Of a DNA stretch of 64,000 nucleotides, positions 53,701 through 62,700 are shown piece after piece (position 1 is the first letter of the stretch; each line of letters starts with the position of its first letter). Under the pieces are notes generated by a model. It was not told the DNA's origin. It ran no database searches and saw only the letters and a list, made by a program, of their open reading frames with translations. This DNA comes from Taibaiella sp. (lineage in GTDB: Bacteria; Bacteroidota; Bacteroidia; Chitinophagales; Chitinophagaceae), in the NCBI GenBank assembly GCA_019638495.1, contig JAHBTQ010000005.1, positions 170,519-234,518 of the forward strand. The letters run 5' to 3'. A program made the translations under genes and the position numbers.

Positions 53701-56700
53701 CCGGTGTAGCCCGGGATGTTCGTACCTGCGCATGTAGTGATGATACCTGTTGGTGTAACCTTGCGAATAACATGGTTTCCGTTGTCTGCGATATAAAGGT
53801 TACCGGCACCATCGAATGCCAGACCTGAAGGATACTTAAGCTTAGCTGAAGTAGCCGCACCACCATCGCCACTATAACCATTAGCCAGGTTACCTGCTAC
53901 GCGAGAGATAATACCGGAAGTAGATATCCTGCGAACCACGTGGTTATTGAAATCAGAGAAGTAAACGTTACCACCCGCATCCATAGTAATGCCGGTAGGG
54001 TTAGACATACGAGCGTTCGTGGCAGGGCCACCATCGCCGCTATAACCTATGGTACCATTACCTGCTACGGTAGTGATAACCCCTGTTGGGCTCACCTTGC
54101 GGATAACTGCATTCTCAAAGTCTGCGATGAAGGTATTGCCGTCGCAGTCTGTTGCTATATTATACGGATGGCTCATTTTAGCAAGTGTGGCGGCATTTCC
54201 GTTTCCGGTGTAGCCGTTAGTACCGATACCCGCATATGTGTAAATATTCACAGAGTTGTTGACCGTGATGCTAAACGGCTGAGCCGCGCTGGTACAGTAT
54301 GCAGTACTAACTGTGATCATACCCAGGTAAGTATTCTCGGCCGCAGAAGACGGAACTGTAACTGCCAGCGGAGAACCTGTGAGCGTAGCCGAAGTAACAT
54401 CTGTAAACCCAGCCGATGCAGCAGTAGTGCCCCAGGCTATGGAGTACATAGTAGGACTAGCGGTAGTAGTGAATGGAAGAGCCGCTGAGGTAGCGCCTGC
54501 GATAACCGGTGTAACAAGACCAGGAGCCACTGACGGTACAGCATTTACCGTAACCGGATAAGTAGCATATGCCACGCCACAATCGTTGGTAACTTTATAA
54601 GACATGATAGCGACGCCAGGAGCAATGCCAGTAACATGACCAGAATTACATGGACATGTAGTTGCAATCTCAGGATTTCCTGCGATCCACAATCCGCCTG
54701 CTACAGATGCATGAAGTGCAACAGTGCTACCTACGCACATTGTATTCGGTCCGGAAATAGTACCCGGATCAGGTGTACCATTTACAGTAACAGTACGTGT
54801 AACACTTGTGGTGCCACAGTCGCCGGTTACGCTATAAGATATTACAGCCGTGCCCGGAGCAACGCCTGTTACCAGGCCACTGCCGCTTACTGTAGCCACT
54901 GCTGTATTGCTGCTGCTCCATGAGCCGCCGGCTGTGCCATTGCTTAGCGCTATGCTTGTACCAGGACACATTGCAGACGCCTCGCCGGTAATTGGTGCAA
55001 CCGAAGGCATTGGGATCACAGTGATAACCCTGGTGCGATAACAGCCAGAAGAAAGCATGTAAGTAACAGTGGCCGTACCAGCAACACCACCTGTAACCAC
55101 GCCGGTAGAACTTACCGATGCAACTGCAGCATTACTGCTGGTCCATGTGCCACCGCCCGTAGAAGAGCTCAGCACAATGGTTGTGCCACCGCATACTGAA
55201 GCAGCGCCAGTGATCTCACCTGGCATAGCCCCAACCGTTACCACAACCGATGAACTGCAACCTGCACCAAGAGTGTAAACGATGTTCGCCGTACCTGCCG
55301 ATACACCTGTAACAATGCCAGAAGCGCTGACAGTGGCTACCGATGAATTACTGCTGCTCCATGAGCCACCTTCAGTAGCGTTAGCCAGAATAGTGGTAGA
55401 GCCGGCACAAACAAACGCCGTACCGGTTACTTCCGCAGGCGCTGCGAAGACTGTGATGACACGCGTAGTATAACAGCCTGAAGCACCTGTGTAGGTAATT
55501 GTAGCAGTACCCGGCGCAATACCTGTTACCGCACCCGATGTGGCATTAATAGTCGCCACGCTCGCGTTGCCGCTACTCCAGGCACCACCTGTAGTTGCTA
55601 TGGAAAGCGTCGTTGTGGCACCTGAGCAAACAGATGCGGAACCAGTGATCTCTGCAGACAGTGTTTCAACCGTAACGACCACAGTCCTGAAACAAGATGA
55701 CGTGATGCTGTATGTAATGGTAGCAGTGCCTGCAGACACACCGGTAACGATACCGGTAGTTTCGCCTACAGTAGCCCTGGCAGTATTACTGCTGCTCCAG
55801 GTACCACCCGAAACAGGATATGTGAGGGTAGTGCTGAGTCCTGCACAAACGCTGGCAGTACCACCAATGCTGTACGCATTTGAATTTACGGTAACGGTAG
55901 TGATGCTATAGCAAGTACCTACCCTGTAAGAGATATTAACCGTACCGAGGCTAATACCCGTAACAACCCCGGTCGAAGAGTTAACCGTAGCACGAGCAGA
56001 ATTGCTGGTGCTCCAGGTACCGCCCGCAGTCGGATTGGTAAGTGTGGTTGTCTGACCTATGCAAACAACAGCATCACCCGAGTTCGTACCCAGTACATTA
56101 ACCGTCACAACAGCAGTGCGAATGCAACCAAAGCCGTTAGAAACAGTAATTGTTGCCGTGCCCATACCTACTCCTGTAACGACCCCTGTTGAAGTAATTG
56201 TAGCAACAGACGTGTTGCTACTGCTCCATGAGCAACCGGAAGACGAAGTAGAAAGTGTTGTGGAACTACCTACACAGATTCCTAAAGTGCCGGTGATAAT
56301 TCCAGGAAGCGGATTAACCGTCATAGGGCGATTTGCATAACAACCGTTCGGCAAGGTATACCTGATCGTTGTGCCACCGTTAGCTACGGCATTAACAACA
56401 CCACTTGACGTGCCCACAGTAGCAACTGAATTGTTAGAGCTCATCCAGGTACCACCCGCTGGCGATGACGACAATGTAGTCGATGTACCGTTACAGATGT
56501 TAGAAGGTCCGGTAACCGGAGCAGGCGAAAGCCTTGTTGTCTGCGTACGTGTAACATAGCATCCTGACGCTGTGAGACGATAGGTAATAGTTGTAGTACC
56601 TGTGGACACGGCAGTAAGGAAGCCTGTGGTCAGACCCACTGAAGCAACAGAAGGATCTGAACTGCTCCAGGTACCTGTAGTACCCATAGAGCTATACAGC

Positions 56701-59700
56701 TGTACATAGAAACCAGCACAAAGCGTATCGCTACCCGTGATAGGTTGAGGAAGTGCCTTAACCCAGATATTCGTTGTACGATAACAACCCGCGCTGGCGC
56801 TGTATGTGATATTCACAGTTGAGCCAAACACCCCTGTTACTACCCCACTGAACGAGTCCACAACCGCAAGAGCAGTATTGGCGCTTGTCCAGATGCCACC
56901 GGTCATGGTATTCGAAAGAGTGATCGACTGATTTGCACAGACATTTGTAGGTCCGGTAATGGCAGGAACCGCACCATTAACAGTCACCGCCATAATGCTA
57001 CGGCAACCTGCTGGTGAAGTATAAGTAATATTTGTCGTGCCTATCGTTATCCCGTATACTATACCGGTAGAAGTGACAGTAGCTTTTGCAGGTGTGCTGC
57101 TCGCCCATGTCCCGCCTGCCGGTGTGCCGGTAAACGGAATAGCGCTGCCTACGCATACAACAGAAGGACCCGAAATAGTAACAGCTGTCAAAGGATCTTC
57201 AGTTACCGTGTAAGTAAACGCCGATGAACATCCGTGAGCATCTGTAATAGTCAGGCTATATGTACCAGCAGCAAGGCCGCTAATGTCCTGAGTAGTAGCA
57301 CCCGTGCTCCAGCTATAAGTAAAAGGAGCTGTGCCGCCGGACACGGTGATATCGATAGCTCCATTGCTGCCACCATAACAAGTAACATCAGCCACTGTGC
57401 CGGAAGCACTTGTTGTTGCAGGTTCCTCCACAACAAAAATGTATGGTTTTGCGCATCCGTTTGCGTCTGTAACAGCTACCGAGTAAACGCCAGCTGTAAG
57501 ACCACTGATAGATGAAGCGGTAGAACCGGTGCTCCAGTTAAATGTGTAAGGCGCAATACCGCCGGAAACTGTCATTGCGATAGCTCCGTCAGTACCACCA
57601 GGGCAACTAACATTGACAATAGCACCATCTGCAACAAGAGCCAATGGGCTAATAACCGAGTATGCGCCATTTGCTGTACATCCGTTTGCGTCTGTTACAG
57701 TTACTGAGTACGTGCCAGTCCAGAGACCTGTATCGAATGAAGTTGTCGCACCATTGCTCCACAAGTATGTATATGGAGCAGTACCGCCGGTAACCTCTGT
57801 GTATATCTCACCCATACCGTGCATACAGCCACAAACAACCGTGTTTGTTGTGCCGGTAATAGTCATGGCAGCAGGGGCGGATATTGTGAACGAAGCACCT
57901 GTAGTACAGCTATGTGCGTCTGTAACTGTCACCGTGTAGGTGCCGGCTGCAAGGCCAGTAACATCTTCAGTTATAGTGCCGTTGCTCCAGTTATATGTAT
58001 AAGGAGCCGTGCCGCCAGATGCCGTTACGTCGATCGTACCGTTATTGACACCCGCACAGGCCGCGTCTGTCGCAACGCCAGTAACTTCAAACGTCGCAGG
58101 TTCTTCCACAACAAAAATTTCAGGCCTACTGCATCCGTTGGCATCTGTAACAGTTACAGAGTAAACGCCGGAAACAAGATCAGAAATAGACGAAGTAGTA
58201 GCGCCGGTGCTCCATGAGTAAGTGTATGGAGCAATACCGCCTGTTACTGCAAGGCTGATAGAACCGTTGCTGCCACCGTTGCAACTCACATTGTTAACAG
58301 TAGTTGCAGCTTCCAGTTGCCATGGGCTTACTACAGAATATGCATCTGTTACAGTACATCCATTAGCGTCGGTAACAACAACAGTGTAGGTACCAGTCCA
58401 GAGACCTGTATCAAACGAAGTTGTAGCACCATCGCTCCACATATAGGTATAAGGAGCTGTACCGCCCGTTACCTCCGTATAAATTTCGCCCATACCATGC
58501 AGGCAACCACAAACTACATGGTTTGTAGTACCAGTAAGTGCAAGAGGTGTCGGTTCCGTTACTGTCGCAGAAGCAGTTACTGTGTAGCCATGTGCGTCGG
58601 CAACAACTACTGAGTATGTACCGGCACTCAGATCAGCCAGGTCTTCAGTTGTAGCACCGTTGCTCCATGAGTAAGTGTATGGAGTAGTGCCACCAGCTAC
58701 TGTGATATCTGCTGTACCGTTAGTACCGTCATGGCAGCTAACGTTAGTGTGTGTAATTGTAATAGTAAGCTCTTCAGGCTGTGTGATGGTTACTGTCTTC
58801 ACAACTGTACAACCGTTGGCATCCGTAACAGTTACAGTGTACGTGCCTGCTATAAGGCCGGTAACACTTGCTGTTGTAGCGCCGTTGCTCCACAGGTAAG
58901 TATATGGACTTGTGCCACCTGCTGGTGTTACGCTTGCAGTACCATTGTTACAACCATAGCACAGGGCGTTGGTTGATGATGTGGTAGCAGTAAGCAGTGT
59001 AGGTTGCGTAATTGTCTTTGTAACTGTAGCGGTACAACCGTGCGCGTCGGTAACTAATACAGAATATGTACCAGCTGCCAGACCAGTGATGTCCTGAGTA
59101 GTTGCACCGTTGCTCCAGCTATATGTATAAGCTGTAGTACCGCCGGTTACGCTCAGGTCTACTGAACCATTGCTTTCGCCATAGCAGCGAACATTCTCCT
59201 GTGTCGCTGTAGCAACAAGGGTAGCAGGCTCCGTTACGGTGGCAGAAGCTGTTACTGTGTAGCCATGTGCGTCGGTAACAACTACTGAATACGTACCGGC
59301 ACTCAGACCAGAAAGGTCTTCAGTTGTAGCACCGTTGCTCCATGAGTAAGTGTACGGAGTAGTACCACCAGCTACTGTGATATCGGCAGTACCGTTAGTA
59401 CCGTCGTGGCAGCTAACGTTGGTGTGTGTAATTGTAATAGTAAAGTCTTCAGGCTGAGTGATCGTTACTGTCTTCACAACTGTACAACCGTTTGCATCTG
59501 TAACTGTTACTGTGTAAGTTCCTGCCACCAGGCCGGTAACGCTCGCAGTAGTTCCGCCATTGCTCCACAGGTATGTATATGGACTTGTGCCGCCTGCCGG
59601 TGTTACGCTTGCTGTACCGTTGTTACAACCGTAGCACAATGCGTTGGTTGATGATGTGGTAGCAGTGAGCAGTGTAGGCTGAGTGATAGTCTTGGTAACA

Positions 59701-62700
59701 GTAGCCGTACAACCGTGTGCATCTGTTACCAGAACAGAGTATGTACCTGCGCTCAGGCCGGTTATGTCCTGTGTTGTTGCACCCGTGCTCCAGCTATATG
59801 TATAAGCTGTAGTACCGCCGGTTACGCTCAGGTCTACTGAACCATTGCTTTCGCCATAGCAGCGAACATTCTCCTGTGTCGCTGTAGCAACAAGGGTAGC
59901 AGGTTCGGCTACTGTTGCAGAAGCAGTTACCGTGTAGCCATGTGCGTCTGTAACAACTACTGAGTAGGTACCTGCACTCAGACCAGCTAGGTCTTCAGTT
60001 GTAGCACCGTTGCTCCATGAGTAAGTGTACGGAGTAGTGCCACCAGCAACTGTGATATCGGCAGTACCGTTTGTACCGTCGTGGCAGCTAACGTTGGTGT
60101 GTGTAATTGTAATAGTAAGTTCTTCAGGCTGTGTGATGGTTACTGTCTTCACAACTGTACAACCGTGTGCGTCTGTAACAGTTACTGTGTAAGTACCTGC
60201 TGTGAGGCCGGTAACACTTGCAGTCGTCGCGCCATTGCTCCACAGGTAGGTGTATGGACTTGTGCCGCCTGCCGGTGTTACGCTTGCTGTACCGTTGTTG
60301 CAACCATAGCATAGTGCGTTGGTTGATGATGTGGTAGCTGTGAGCAGTGTTGGCTGCGTGATCGTCTTTGAAACTGTTGCTGTACAACCATGTGCATCGG
60401 TAACAAGCACAGAGTAAGTACCTGCTGCGAGGCCAGTGATGTCCTGTGTAGTTGCACCCGTGCTCCAGCTATACGTGTAAGCCGTAATACCACCTGTTAC
60501 TGAAAGGTCGATTGAACCATTGCTTTCGCCGTAGCAACGAACGTTCTCCTGTGTAGCAATTGCAACCAGGGTAGCTGGTTCTGTTACTGTTGCAGAAGCA
60601 GTTACTGTGTAACCATGTGCGTCGGTAACAACTACTGAGTACGTACCTGCTGACAGACCAGAAAGGTCTTCAGTTGTAGCGCCATTGCTCCATGTATATG
60701 TATAAGGAGTAGTACCGCCTGCAACTGTGATGTCCGCAGTGCCGTTCGTGCCGTCGTGGCAGCTAACGTTGGTGTGTGTAATAGCAATAGTGAAGTCTTC
60801 AGGCTGTGTGATCGTTACTGTCTTCACAACTGTGCAACCATTAGCATCTGTAACTGTTACTGTGTAGGTACCAGCTACCAGGCCGGTAACACTTGCTGTT
60901 GTAGCGCCGTTGCTCCACAGGTAGGTGTATGGGCTGGTGCCGCCTGCAGGTGTAACGTCTGCTGTACCGTTGTTGCAACCGTAGCAAAGTGCGTTGGTTG
61001 ATGATGTGGTAGCGGTGAGCAGTGTAGGCTGTGTAATGGTCTTAGTAACAGTAGCCGTACAACCGTGTGCATCTGTTACCAGAACAGAGTATGTACCTGC
61101 GCTCAGGCCGGTTATGTCCTGTGTTGTTGCACCCGTGCTCCAGCTATATGTATAAGCTGTAGTACCGCCGGTTACGCTCAGGTGTACTGAACCATTGCTT
61201 TCGCCATAGCAGCGAACGTTTTCCTGTGTTGCAGTAGCTGTCAACGTAGCTGGTTCGGTTACTGTAGCTGAAGCAGTTACTGTGTAGCCATGTGCGTCGG
61301 TAACAACCACCGAGTATGTTCCGGCACTCAGACCAGACAGGTCTTCTGTGTGTGCACCGTTGCTCCATGTATAAGAATATGGAGTAGTACCGCCAGCAAC
61401 TGTGATGTCAGCAGTGCCGTTAGTACCGTCATGGCAGCTAACATTCGTGTGTGTAATTGTAATAGTAAGCTCTTCAGGCTGTGTGATGGTTACTGTCTTC
61501 ACAACTGTACAACCGTTCGCATCTGTAACTGTCACTGTATATGTTCCTGCCACCAGGCCGGTAACGCTCGCAGTAGTTCCGCCATTGCTCCACAGGTAAG
61601 TATATGGACTTGTGCCGCCTGCCGGTGTTACGCTTGCTGTACCGTTGTTACAACCGTAGCACAATGCGTTGGTTGATGATGTGGTAGCAGTGAGCAGCGC
61701 AGGCTGGGTGATCGTCTTAGTAACAGTAGCTGTACAACCGTGTGCATCTGTTACCAGAACAGAGTATGTACCTGCGCTCAGGCCAGTGATGTCCTGAGTT
61801 GTTGCGCCTGTGCTCCAGCTATATGTGTAAGCTGTAGTACCACCTGTTACTGACAGATCGATAGAACCATTGCTTTCGCCATAGCAACGAACATTCTCCT
61901 GTGTTGCAGTTGCTGCAAGTACTGCTGGCTGCGTAATCGTTACCGTTGCTGTAGTCGTGTAGCTGTTTGCGTCTGTTACTACTACCGAGTAGGTGCCTGC
62001 GCTCAGTCCACTCAGGTTCTGCGTAGTTGCACCATTGCTCCAGCTATATGTATATGGTGTGGTACCACCGCTTACGGTAAGTGTTGCTGTACCATTGCTG
62101 CCGCCGTAGCAGTTTACATTCGTTCCTGCTGCTGATGCAGTAAATACTGCAGGCTGTGTGATCGTTACGGTCTTAACTACCGTACAGCCCTTATTATCTG
62201 TTACAGTCACTGTGTATGTTCCTGCTGTAAGGCCGGTAACGCTTGCTGTTGTTGCGCCGGTGCTCCACAGGTAGGTGTATGGGCTGGTGCCACCTGCTGG
62301 CGTTACACTCGCAGTACCGTTGTTGCAACCATAGCAAAGTGCGTTGGTTGAAGCGGTTGTCGCAGTGAGCGTTGTTGGTTGTGTGATTGTCTTGCTTGCT
62401 GTTGCTGTGCAACCGTTCGCGTCTGTTACTGTTACGCTGTATGTTCCTGCGCTCAGGCCGGTGAGGTTCTGCGTTGTTGCGCCGTTGTTCCAGCTATACG
62501 TATATGGTGTGGTACCACCACCTACTGTCAGTGTTACAGTACCATTAGTACCACCATTACAGTTTACGTTCGTTCCTGCTGCGCTCGCCGTGAGCGTTGC
62601 TGGCTGGCTGATTGTCTTGCTTGCTGTTGCGGTACAACCCTTGCTGTCTGTTACTGTTACTGAGTAGGTGCCTGCTGACAGACCGCTCAGGTCTTGTGTA

